Positions 47,368 through 55,370 of a DNA stretch of 64,000 bases are shown one piece after another. The translations under genes and the position numbers were made by a program. Location: contig CAVQFB010000003.1 in the NCBI GenBank assembly GCA_963711675.1, positions 124,001 to 188,000 of the forward strand. Direction: 5' to 3'. How positions within the stretch are numbered: position 1 is the first letter of the stretch; every line of letters begins with the position of its first letter. The notes beneath the pieces are model-generated. The model was given only the letters and a program-made list of their open reading frames with translations, was not told the DNA's origin and made no database searches. Origin of the DNA: CAVQFB01 sp963711675 (GTDB lineage: Bacteria; Acidobacteriota; Terriglobia; Terriglobales; Acidobacteriaceae).

Positions 47368-48388
47368 ATGATTGTTGCCATGCAGGAATCCGCGAGTGAA
47401 GAGCAGATTCAGCAGGTGATCGAACACCTGGTGAATATGGGCTTCGAAGTGCACCGCAGCACCGGTGCGCGGCAGACTGTGCTGGGCGCGGTAGGTTCGC
47501 GCTCCGATTTTGACATCCGCAATCTCGAAGTGCTCGCCGGTGTGCAGGAAGTGCACCGGATCAGTTCGCCTTACAAGCTCGCGGGCAGAAGCTTCCGTCC
47601 GGAAGGAACGATCGTCAAGTTCGCCAATGGAGTGGAAATCGGAGGGAACGGCGTTGTCACTATGGCCGGCCCTTGTTCGGTCGAGTCACGCGAGCAATTG
47701 TTCGCTACTGCTGAAGCGGTCGCAAAGGCGGGCGCAAGTGTGCTTCGCGGAGGCGCCTTCAAGCCGCGGTCTTCGCCCTACTCATTCCAGGGAATGGGTG
47801 AAGATGGGCTGAAAATGATGCGCGAGGCTGGTGAGCGTTTCGGACTGCTGGTAATCAGCGAGGTGATGGAGATTTCGCAGATTCCCCTGATGCTGCCTTA
47901 CATCGACATTCTGCAGGTGGGAGCGCGCAACATGCAGAATTTCAATTTGCTGCGCGAACTCGGCAAGGTGCGCAAGCCCGTGCTGCTGAAACGGGGAATT
48001 TCTGCGACCTTAGAAGAACTGCTGCTTTCCGCCGAATACATTATGGCGGGCGGCAACTATGAAGTTATTCTGTGCGAGCGCGGCATTCGTACTTTTGAAA
48101 CTTACACCAGAAACACGATGGACATTTCAGCGATCCCGATTATTAAGAAGCTCTCGCATCTGCCCATGACAGCTGATCCTTCGCATGGCACAGGCCGGCG
48201 CGACAAAGTGGCGCCCATGGCACGTGCCGCTGTGGCCGCCGGTGCCGACGCCCTGCTCATCGAAGTCCACTGTGCGACCTGACAAAGCGCTGTCCGATGG
48301 TGCGCAGTCTCTCTATCCGGAGCAGTTCAGCAAACTGATGGATGAAATACGAATGATTGCCCCTGCCGTGGGACGCAAAGTCGCTTAG
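47368..48388 (+). CDS. aroF: 3-deoxy-7-phosphoheptulonate synthase, one frameshift
   Basis: This is the first enzyme of the shikimate pathway (DAHP synthase), of the class with an N-terminal ferredoxin-like regulatory domain (about 1-70) and a KDO8P-synthase-type barrel. It shows MAGPCSVES, LRGGAFKPRSSPYSFQG, RNMQNFNLL, LLKRG and DPSHGTGRRDKV. The frame breaks at about 48271-48279 after IEVHC; the alternate frame continues PDKALSDGAQSLYPEQFSKLM and ends at 48388, the normal C-terminus. The product is about 339 residues. It feeds the aromatic block in which it sits. Confidence 0.9.
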
Positions 48389-48431
48389 CTTCGGCCGGAT
48401 CGCAGCTAGTCCCTCTGGTTCGATTTCAAGA

Positions 48432-49328
48432 ATGTCCATTCGGCAAATCACGATTATTGGCACCGGCCTGATCGGCGGTTCGTTTGGGCTGGCGGTGAAG
48501 AAGGCCCGCTTTTCGGGCCGTATTGTGGGTTGTGACCGTGCTCCGGTGCTGGAGCGCGCCCGCGAAAAGGGCGCCATTGACGAAGGGCAGACGAACCCGG
48601 CCGATTCCATCCGTGGCAGTCAGATCGTTCTGCTGGCGACGCCAGTAGGCGGAATTATTGATCTGATCGAGCGCCTGGGCCCGGTTCTTCCAGCGCGCAC
48701 CTTACTCACCGACGTAGGCAGCACCAAGGCCCGAGTCGTGGTTCGTGCAGCGGATGTCTTTGGAGAGAATGCGGGCAACCGATTCCTTCCTGGCCACCCC
48801 ATGGCTGGCAAAGAACAATCCGGCGTGGAATCGGCAGACGCCGACCTCTTTCGAGGGGCAGCATGGTTTTTTACTCCTTTGCCTGGCCAGGATATTTACT
48901 CGGGTCTTGCCGGCGAGTTTCTGGAGTGGGTGGAGAAAATCGGAGCGCATGTCGCGGATATGGAAGTCGAGGAGCATGACCATATTTGCGCCTGGATCAG
49001 TCACCTTCCTCAAATGATATCGACAGCGCTGGCTGCTTCGCTGGTGGATGAGTTTGGCGAGGATGCCCCCCTTCTCGAAGCCGGCGGGCGTGCACTCCGT
49101 GAGATGACGCGCATTGCCTCCAGCCCGTATTCCATGTGGCGGGATATCGCTATCACCAACCGTGAAAATATTGCGGAAGGGCTGATGAAAATGGAGCAGC
49201 GGCTGGCTCACATTCGCGAAAACCTGGAGAGCCGCGAACTGGCAGCCGAGTTTGAGCGTGCGCACCATTTGCGGAAACCGCGTCCCAAGATTGAGAAACT
49301 GAAAGGGAAGCGAAGCGTTGGGCATTGA
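48432..49328 (+). CDS. tyrA: Prephenate dehydrogenase
   Basis: TyrA oxidises prephenate to 4-hydroxyphenylpyruvate with NAD for tyrosine synthesis. The 298-residue protein starts at ATG 48432 with the nucleotide loop IIGTGLIGGSFGLAVK, has LTDVGSTKA and PGHPMAGKEQSGV (substrate and catalytic region), and a helical C-terminal dimerization domain. A basic tail (KPRPKIEKLKGKRS) ends the protein. No ACT or chorismate mutase domain is fused; the mutase is the separate gene at 47008. It is the last gene of the aromatic block. Confidence 0.95.
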   Translation: MSIRQITIIGTGLIGGSFGLAVKKARFSGRIVGCDRAPVLERAREKGAIDEGQTNPADSIRGSQIVLLATPVGGIIDLIERLGPVLPARTLLTDVGSTKARVVVRAADVFGENAGNRFLPGHPMAGKEQSGVESADADLFRGAAWFFTPLPGQDIYSGLAGEFLEWVEKIGAHVADMEVEEHDHICAWISHLPQMISTALAASLVDEFGEDAPLLEAGGRALREMTRIASSPYSMWRDIAITNRENIAEGLMKMEQRLAHIRENLESRELAAEFERAHHLRKPRPKIEKLKGKRSVGH

Positions 49329-49385
49329 TCGAGATTGCGGTAAAATCGCCCGTTTGCAAGACGACAGAGCTGCTGGAAAGGTCTC

Positions 49386-50084
49386 ATGAACAAAGTGGTG
49401 CGCAATGCCGACGAAGCGATCAGCGACGTGTTCGATGGCGCCACGATCATGATTGGGGGCTTCGGGCTTTGCGGAATTCCCGAGAATCTGATTCGTGCCC
49501 TCGTCAGGAAAGGCGTGAAGAACCTCACGACCATCAGCAACAACGTCGGCGTGGACGGCCTGGGTAACGGCCTGTTGCTCGCGGCAGGGCAGATTCGCAA
49601 ACACATCGGCACCTACGTAGGGGAAAACAAGCTGCTGGAAGAGAAGGTGCTCAAAGGAGAGATCGATCTCGATCTGGTACCGCAAGGGACATTCTCTGAG
49701 CGGATGCGCGCTGCAGGCGCTGGCATTCCCGCGTTCTACACGCCAACAGGTGTAGGTACGTTGGTCGCGCAAAACAAGGAGACCCGGGAATTCGATGGCC
49801 AGATGTATCTGTTGGAGCGCGCCCTGAAGGCGGATTTTGCCTTCATAAAGGCCTGGAAAGGCGACAAATGGGGAAATCTGGTGTATCGCAAGACGGCTCG
49901 CAACTTCAATCCCATGATGGCGACGGCTGCGACCGTCACCATCGCCGAGGTTGAACACCTTGTCGATACTGGAGAGCTCGATCCGGATATGGTGCACACG
50001 CCCAGTGTCTTCGTGAAGCGGATCTTCCAGGGCGAACTCTACGAGAAGCGAATCGAGAAGCGGACAGTCCGAAAAGTGGTTTAG
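49386..50084 (+). CDS. scoA: 3-oxoacid CoA-transferase subunit A
   Basis: This subunit of succinyl-CoA:acetoacetate-type CoA-transferase shows GGFGLCGIPENLIRALV near the N-terminus (the family signature), NNVGVDGLG and GTFSERMRAAGAGIPAFYTP. At 232 residues it has the usual length. The ATG at 49386 has AAAGGT upstream. It forms a two-gene unit with scoB, whose start lies 21 bases after this stop. The enzyme activates acetoacetate or other short keto acids for ketone-body or fatty-acid metabolism. Confidence 0.95.
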   Translation: MNKVVRNADEAISDVFDGATIMIGGFGLCGIPENLIRALVRKGVKNLTTISNNVGVDGLGNGLLLAAGQIRKHIGTYVGENKLLEEKVLKGEIDLDLVPQGTFSERMRAAGAGIPAFYTPTGVGTLVAQNKETREFDGQMYLLERALKADFAFIKAWKGDKWGNLVYRKTARNFNPMMATAATVTIAEVEHLVDTGELDPDMVHTPSVFVKRIFQGELYEKRIEKRTVRKVV

Positions 50085-50105
50085 CTGTTGGAGAACTCAA
50101 AATTG

Positions 50106-50786
50106 ATGGTCACTGCCCCCAAAGCTGGGAAAGATATCGAGAAACGCGAGCGCGTCGTGAAGCGCATCGCGCGCGAGCTGCAGGATGGTTTCTACGTCAA
50201 CCTTGGCATCGGTTTGCCCACGCTCGTTGCTAATTATGTTCCGCCGGGAATGGATGTCATCCTGCAAAGTGAAAACGGCATGCTGGGCATTGGGCCTTAT
50301 CCCGCCGAGGGGAACGAAGATTGTGATCTGATCAACGCGGGCAAGGAGACCGTGAGCGAGATGCCGGGAACCGCGTATTTCTCGAGCGCCGATTCTTTCG
50401 CGATGATCCGCGGCGGTCACATCGATTTCAGTGTGTTAGGCGCCATGGAGGTGGACGAAGAGGGCAACCTGGCCAACTGGATGATCCCCGGCAAAATGGT
50501 GAAGGGAATGGGCGGCGCCATGGATCTGGTAGCTGGAGCGCGGCGCGTGGTTATCGCCATGGAGCACACCACACGTGACGGGCAGCCGAAGATTCTGAAG
50601 AAGTGCACTCTGCCGCTAACTGGCGTGAAGGTAGTCGACACCATCGTTACCGAGATGGCTTACATGACCGTCACAGATAAGGGCATCGTGCTCGAAGAAG
50701 TTGCGCCCGGTCTGACCGCGGACGACGTCCAGCGCGCAACAGAGGCCAGGCTGATTGTCAGCTCGCACTTAAAGTCGATGGAATAA
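50106..50786 (+). CDS. scoB: 3-oxoacid CoA-transferase subunit B
   Basis: The catalytic subunit has the nucleophilic Glu in QSENGMLGIGP, with NLGIGLPTLVANYVP near the start and AMEHTTRDGQPKIL further on. The glutamate forms the enzyme-CoA thioester. I start at the ATG 50106; an in-frame TTG at 50088 would add six residues. About 226 residues is normal. Together with scoA it forms the alpha2beta2-type enzyme. It converges with the carbonic anhydrase gene across a gap of 24 bases. Confidence 0.94.
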   Translation: MVTAPKAGKDIEKRERVVKRIARELQDGFYVNLGIGLPTLVANYVPPGMDVILQSENGMLGIGPYPAEGNEDCDLINAGKETVSEMPGTAYFSSADSFAMIRGGHIDFSVLGAMEVDEEGNLANWMIPGKMVKGMGGAMDLVAGARRVVIAMEHTTRDGQPKILKKCTLPLTGVKVVDTIVTEMAYMTVTDKGIVLEEVAPGLTADDVQRATEARLIVSSHLKSME

Positions 50787-50810
50787 CCAAGGGCCCCCGG
50801 GTGTTCTCAA

Positions 50811-51542
50811 TCAGTGCTGAGGGTTGTCCAGCCGAACAACCTCCCCGGAATCGAGCGAATATTCCGCCTCGTAAATCGTAAGCTTGCCGTCTTCCTTGAA
50901 GTGGCGAAGAATTTCGCTGTGAGCTAGCAACTCTTTGGCCTCGCTGTGAACGTTCTCTCTGATCGCCGCTTCGACAAGCTCATCTGATTTGGCATAGGTC
51001 TTGGCTTGAGTGACCGCCGGAGCTATCTTATCGACGACCGCCTGCAGGTTCGGCGTTGGCATCTTTTCTCCGGAACAAGCCGCTGTAACCGCTCCGCACT
51101 TCTCGTGCCCCATCACCACAATGACGGACGCGCCGAGGTGCTCAACCGCATATTCCATGCTGCCTAGCCCTACGGGGTCGGCGATGTTTCCTGCGGAGCG
51201 AACCACGAAGAGATCTCCCAGACTCTGATCGAACAATAATTCTGGAGCGACGCGGCTGTCAGAGCAACCAAGCACGATCACGTTGGGATGCTGGCCATTG
51301 GCGAGAGTACGGCGAAGCTCAACAACTGCATAATTCTTTGTCTTGCCAGCAACGAAACGCTTGTTGCCCTCCATCAGGCTGGCCCAGATTTTATCGGCAG
51401 AGGGTGCGGCCTGAGCCGCGACCGGATGATGCGTTGCTGCAGGATGCGAAGTCGATTGGGCCGGAGTGGTCGCGGCCTGTTGGGCAAAAGCAAAACTGAG
51501 CAGAATAAGAGGTGCTGCCAAATAGAGAAGTCTGCGATTCAT
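50811..51542 (-). CDS. Exported beta-class carbonic anhydrase
   Basis: The 243-residue protein interconverts CO2 and bicarbonate. Zinc ligands are Cys93, His146 and Cys149, with the Asp95-Arg97 dyad in CSDSR; all are present. A signal peptide (MNRRLLYLAAPLILLSFAFA) makes it periplasmic, and an Ala/His/Thr-rich linker follows. The ATG at 51542 has AAGGAGTAG upstream, and a longer frame upstream is not used. Beta-CAs with export signals are less usual than cytoplasmic ones. Confidence 0.9.
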   Translation of the reverse strand: MNRRLLYLAAPLILLSFAFAQQAATTPAQSTSHPAATHHPVAAQAAPSADKIWASLMEGNKRFVAGKTKNYAVVELRRTLANGQHPNVIVLGCSDSRVAPELLFDQSLGDLFVVRSAGNIADPVGLGSMEYAVEHLGASVIVVMGHEKCGAVTAACSGEKMPTPNLQAVVDKIAPAVTQAKTYAKSDELVEAAIRENVHSEAKELLAHSEILRHFKEDGKLTIYEAEYSLDSGEVVRLDNPQH

Positions 51543-51606
51543 ATCTACTCCTTGGAATCGCAGAAGAGTACCACTCCGGAGCAAGGGGTTCAATCACGCG
51601 AACTGA

Positions 51607-51807
51607 TCAAATCCGGAAAGGCGCGCTCAGCAGGCGGGCAGGGAACATCACGACAGCCCAGATCAGTTCCAGCACCCCATGCACGGCTATTCCAACAATT
51701 CTGAAAGGCAAGAGCAGCAGCCAGACAAACGGGTAGAACACCAGCGCCAGCAGTGCCAAGGGCCAGCAAACCACAAACAGGATGCACCACGCCAGGAATG
51801 TGAACAT
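51607..51807 (-). CDS. Small membrane protein, 66 aa
   Basis: Two hydrophobic helices (MFTFLAWCILFVVCWPLALLALVFYPFVWLLLLPF and a second from about 37) fill almost the whole peptide, which ends in FPARLLSAPFRI. GTGAGG lies eight bases before the ATG. The family is not named to my knowledge; small peptides of this sort are frequent in Acidobacteriota. It lies between the hydrolase gene and the carbonic anhydrase gene on the same strand. Confidence 0.7.
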   Translation of the reverse strand: MFTFLAWCILFVVCWPLALLALVFYPFVWLLLLPFRIVGIAVHGVLELIWAVVMFPARLLSAPFRI

Positions 51808-51865
51808 AATTGGAACCTCACTGATCTAATATACGCACTTCCCATGCCGACAGTTCCCTGGGTTT

Positions 51866-52537
51866 TCAGGCCGTTTCAGCCGCGAGGTGCCGGTTCAGGA
51901 ATGCGAGGCATCGCCGGCAGGCGTCCCGCCAGATTTCTCCGCTAAAGTCATGCCCGATGCCGGCATAAATCTGCATCTCGTACGGCGTCCCGCGCTTTTC
52001 AAGCACCTGCTGCAGGTGGTAAGCCTCCTCGACCGGGACGGTTGGATCAGCCTCGCCGTGAAGAATCAGGACGGGCGGAATCCGGCGCATGAAAAGCTTC
52101 ATCTCTTTGGGCAGACCGCCAAAGAAATCGACCACTGCCTTCACTCGCGTGTCGATGGTGGCGGAAGAGAGTGACAGGTATGCGCCGAGAGAAAACCCCA
52201 GCAGGGCAATGCGCTCGGAGTCCACGATGGCCTGCCGTTCAACATGGCTGACCGCGTCCCATAAAGTCTTCATCCACAAGGGAAAGTTTCGGAAGATTGT
52301 GGCTTTGTCAGCATGGGTCGTTGCCGTGCGGTCGAAGTAGTGCAAAACGTATACCGCGAAGCCTTGACCCGCCAACTGACCAGCGGGTTCAGCCATGGTT
52401 GCGAACCCGCCCCCCGATCCGTGAAGCGAGATTACCGCAGGGAATCGCTGACCGTCTGTGTCCGGCACGAAGCAGTCGAGGCGAATGTCCTTGCCACCGC
52501 TTTGGAAGATTTGTTCGGACTGTGTGATGGGATACAT
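51866..52537 (-). CDS. Dienelactone hydrolase-like alpha/beta hydrolase
   Basis: The 223-residue protein has the alpha/beta-hydrolase layout: oxyanion region SLHGSGGG, nucleophile elbow GFSLGAY (Ser116), Asp164 in HGEADPTVP and His196 in GIGHDF, giving a full catalytic triad. True dienelactone hydrolases use Cys as nucleophile; the Ser here suggests a related esterase. No export signal is present. It lies 35 bases after mtnA on the minus strand. The substrate is unknown. Confidence 0.87.
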   Translation of the reverse strand: MYPITQSEQIFQSGGKDIRLDCFVPDTDGQRFPAVISLHGSGGGFATMAEPAGQLAGQGFAVYVLHYFDRTATTHADKATIFRNFPLWMKTLWDAVSHVERQAIVDSERIALLGFSLGAYLSLSSATIDTRVKAVVDFFGGLPKEMKLFMRRIPPVLILHGEADPTVPVEEAYHLQQVLEKRGTPYEMQIYAGIGHDFSGEIWRDACRRCLAFLNRHLAAETA

Positions 52538-52572
52538 GACTATTTCGTTGGATAAAATCAGTTCCGCCGCCG

Positions 52573-53625
52573 CTATGAGATGGCGTGCGCTGTTTCCGCA
52601 AGATTCTTCAATGACTCCGCATAAGGCGCGCGGGCGATGCCGCGCTCGGTGATGATCGCGACCACGTATTTCGCGGGGGTCACATCAAAGGCCGGATTTT
52701 CTACTTGTACTCCTTCCGGGGCGATGGCTTTTCCCGCAATGTGAGTCACCTCGGCGGGATCGCGCTGCTCAATCGGGATCTTGCTCCCGTCCGGCGTGTC
52801 GAGATCGATGGTCGAAAACGGCGCCGCGACGTAGAAAGGAATGTTGTTCTCTTTTGCCAGGACGGCCACCGTGTAGGTCCCGATTTTGTTGGCGACGTCG
52901 CCGTTGGCGGCGATACGATCTGCGCCAACCACGATCGCGCCGATTTTTCCTTGTCGCATAATCGCGCCCGCCATGTTGTCCGATATCACCGTGGTCGGAA
53001 TACCGTCTTTCATCAATTCCCACGCGGTCAGCCTTGAGCCTTGGAGGAACGGCCGGGTTTCGTCCGCGTAGACGTGGATCTTCTTGCCTTGCTCGACTGC
53101 GGCACGAATCACGCCTAACGCGGTCCCATATCCGGCCGTCGCCAGCGCGCCGGCGTTGCAGTGCGTAAGGACGCCACCGCTGGACGGCATTAGCGTCGCT
53201 CCATACCGCCCCATCGCCTGGTTCGACGCGATGTCTTCGGCATGCATTCGCTGCGCTTCTTCGATCAAAGCTTGCTTGATCTGTGGAATTGGGCGGATGC
53301 GCAACTGCTCGAACTTGTCGCTCATCCGCCGAATGGCCCAGAAAAGGTTTACGGCAGTTGGCCGTGTTTTGCTGATGATCTCGCAGATCTGATCGAACTC
53401 GCGCTTGAGCTCGCCACCGTTCTCTGCCTTCGAATTCTTAACCCCGAGGGCAATACCCATTGCTGCCGCCACGCCGATGGCGGGAGCTCCTCGCACCACC
53501 ATGGTGCGAATGACGTCGGCGACCTGTTCGTGGGTCTTGCACGTAACGTAGGTTTCTTCGGTAGGCAGCTTCCTTTGATCGATGAAGCGTACGCCAGATT
53601 CGGTCCATTCAAGAGTTTGAATCAT
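52573..53625 (-). CDS. mtnA: S-methyl-5-thioribose-1-phosphate isomerase
   Basis: MtnA isomerises methylthioribose-1-phosphate to methylthioribulose-1-phosphate in methionine salvage. The 350-residue protein has RGAPAIGVAAAMG near the start, catalytic Cys156 in HCNAGALATAGYGTALG, and Asp236 in GADRIAANGDVANKIGTY. No other salvage genes are in the window. pyrE ends 51 bases upstream on the same strand, so the two may be co-transcribed. Confidence 0.94.
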   Translation of the reverse strand: MIQTLEWTESGVRFIDQRKLPTEETYVTCKTHEQVADVIRTMVVRGAPAIGVAAAMGIALGVKNSKAENGGELKREFDQICEIISKTRPTAVNLFWAIRRMSDKFEQLRIRPIPQIKQALIEEAQRMHAEDIASNQAMGRYGATLMPSSGGVLTHCNAGALATAGYGTALGVIRAAVEQGKKIHVYADETRPFLQGSRLTAWELMKDGIPTTVISDNMAGAIMRQGKIGAIVVGADRIAANGDVANKIGTYTVAVLAKENNIPFYVAAPFSTIDLDTPDGSKIPIEQRDPAEVTHIAGKAIAPEGVQVENPAFDVTPAKYVVAIITERGIARAPYAESLKNLAETAHAIS

Positions 53626-53676
53626 GAGGTTTTTTCTGTGAGATCTGTATGCGATCGTGCTGAAAACTTCGGGATC

Positions 53677-54345
53677 CTAAGTTTTGTGTGCCGCGCAGCG
53701 ATTCCGTGGCGCGTTAGTCACCGCGGGCCGCCCACAAATGTCACAAGTCGAAGCAACCGCGAGAACCGTGGGTGCGGTTTCTGCGTTCTGGAACATGTGC
53801 TCCTGTCGCACATCTGCAGCCGTGAAGATCGAAACGAACAGCGCCGGTGCTGCAGCCTGCTCCACGCTCGCGCGACCTTTGGCTTCCTCTCGTTCTACCA
53901 GACACATTGCTCCTACGACCTCGAAGCCATAGTCGCGAGAAGCTTCGATCGCCTGAACCGTGGAAGCGCCAGTGGTGCAGACGTCGTCCACCACAACCAC
54001 CCGCGCGCCCTTCTCGCGGAACCCTTCGATGCGCTGGCCGGTTCCGTGCTGCTTCTCTGCTTTCCGAACCAGAAATCCGTGGATGTCCCCGCTGGTTACG
54101 CTTACCGCCACCACGATGGGGTCGGCCCCCATGGTGAGACCGCCTACGGCCTGCGGATTCCATCCTCGCGCACGAATTTCGTCGAGAAAGACCTGACCTG
54201 TCAGCTGTGAGCCGCGAGCATCGAGGGTGGTCGTCCGGCAGTCGATGTAATAGTCACTGGTCGCACCCGACGAGAGTTTGAACTCACCTAGTCGAAACGA
54301 CTTTTGCGCTAACAGACGCAGCAATTCCTGGCGCGCAGACGGCAT
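53677..54345 (-). CDS. pyrE: Orotate phosphoribosyltransferase with zinc-ligand-like C-terminal tail
   Basis: PyrE converts orotate and PRPP to OMP in pyrimidine synthesis. The 222-residue protein has the type I phosphoribosyltransferase loop VVVVDDVCTTGAST (116-129), FKLSSGATSDYYIDCR and RKAEKQHGTG. After the catalytic domain comes a short tail TCDICGRPAVTNAPRNRCAAHKT in which Cys201, Cys204, Cys217 and His220 could bind a metal. That tail is not part of the core family and may be structural or regulatory. Confidence 0.92.
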   Translation of the reverse strand: MPSARQELLRLLAQKSFRLGEFKLSSGATSDYYIDCRTTTLDARGSQLTGQVFLDEIRARGWNPQAVGGLTMGADPIVVAVSVTSGDIHGFLVRKAEKQHGTGQRIEGFREKGARVVVVDDVCTTGASTVQAIEASRDYGFEVVGAMCLVEREEAKGRASVEQAAAPALFVSIFTAADVRQEHMFQNAETAPTVLAVASTCDICGRPAVTNAPRNRCAAHKT

Positions 54346-54404
54346 AAAAATCTACGATAACACGAAGTAGTGGGACCGAGAGCTACAACGGAGAGGGCCA
54401 AGGC

Positions 54405-55232
54405 TTATTGATTCAGCCTTTCCAGATGCCGGAAGCCGCTGGTGGCTGCAAACATAATGACGCTGATGGTGCCGTTGTAAGCTACGTGCATTAGTAGCCC
54501 CGCGGCAACGGACTTCGTTGCGGCCCGCACCAGTGTTAGCGTCAGACCCACGATAAAAATGACTAATACTGGCCCCCAGGAGTACATCAATTGCGCGCCG
54601 TGGATAAGCGCGAAACCAAGCGCCGTAAAGAAAACTCCGAACCCCGTGCCCAGCCGCCGCGCCAACACCGGATAGAGGAATCCTCGAAAAAACAACTCTT
54701 CCAACAGCGGTGCAAATGTCGTGCCGAAAATTGCCAGCAGGTAGGCCTCGCGGGTCGTTTGAAAGAACTGATCCATGGGCAGTTTCTTCGGGATCGGCAA
54801 CAGATGAGCGAACAGCTGGAGGCTGACGGATAGCACGACGCCAGCAAGTAGGTAGAGAGGCCAGTTAGCAGGAAAGTTCCAGCGGATCGCCTTCCAGAAA
54901 CTCTGCTCCTGGTTCCGGGTGACCAGCATGTACATCAGCGCGAAGATTGCCACATAGGCGAGAAGTTGGGAGACTACGATCAAACCCGGGAACTTTACTA
55001 CCTCCACCCAGGGTAGCCGCGTATACAGAAACTTGTGTGCCAGGTAGGAGACCGCGAGCAGAAACAAGAAAATTATAGCCACAGTCAAAACGGCGAGAGC
55101 CGCGACCTCCCAGCCTGTCCAAGCAGGATCCTCCGCTGGCGCCACAAGATTGCCTGCGGGCGGCAGATCAGAAGATCGAAATTCAGTCCCAGGTGGCTGA
55201 GGCTCAAGAAGCGGATTGTGTGGCGAAGACAA
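54405..55232 (-). CDS. CPBP family intramembrane metalloprotease
   Basis: The 275-residue polytopic protein (about seven or eight helices, start TTG at 55232) has the CPBP/Abi motifs: EELFFRGFLYPVL (Glu-Glu with Arg four residues later) and a downstream FALIHG with the conserved His. Such proteins resemble Rce1 and cleave membrane-embedded substrates. The N-terminal Pro-rich region is cytoplasmic. It lies 59 bases before pyrE on the same strand. Confidence 0.85.
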   Translation of the reverse strand: MSSPHNPLLEPQPPGTEFRSSDLPPAGNLVAPAEDPAWTGWEVAALAVLTVAIIFLFLLAVSYLAHKFLYTRLPWVEVVKFPGLIVVSQLLAYVAIFALMYMLVTRNQEQSFWKAIRWNFPANWPLYLLAGVVLSVSLQLFAHLLPIPKKLPMDQFFQTTREAYLLAIFGTTFAPLLEELFFRGFLYPVLARRLGTGFGVFFTALGFALIHGAQLMYSWGPVLVIFIVGLTLTLVRAATKSVAAGLLMHVAYNGTISVIMFAATSGFRHLERLNQ

Positions 55233-55370
55233 GTCAGTTGATCAAATGCACAGAAGTGGCTGACGACTCAATCCTGATTTCCCAGGTTTTACATCAGGCT
55301 TCAAAGACACAATAACAGAGTCGGGATTCGAGAAGCGTTGGTTAGCAAGGGGCAGCCTTCAACGCGCGGT

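Noticed and set aside
48702..49997. Minus-strand open frame of 431 codons
   Set aside because: Antisense to tyrA and scoA, both well supported.
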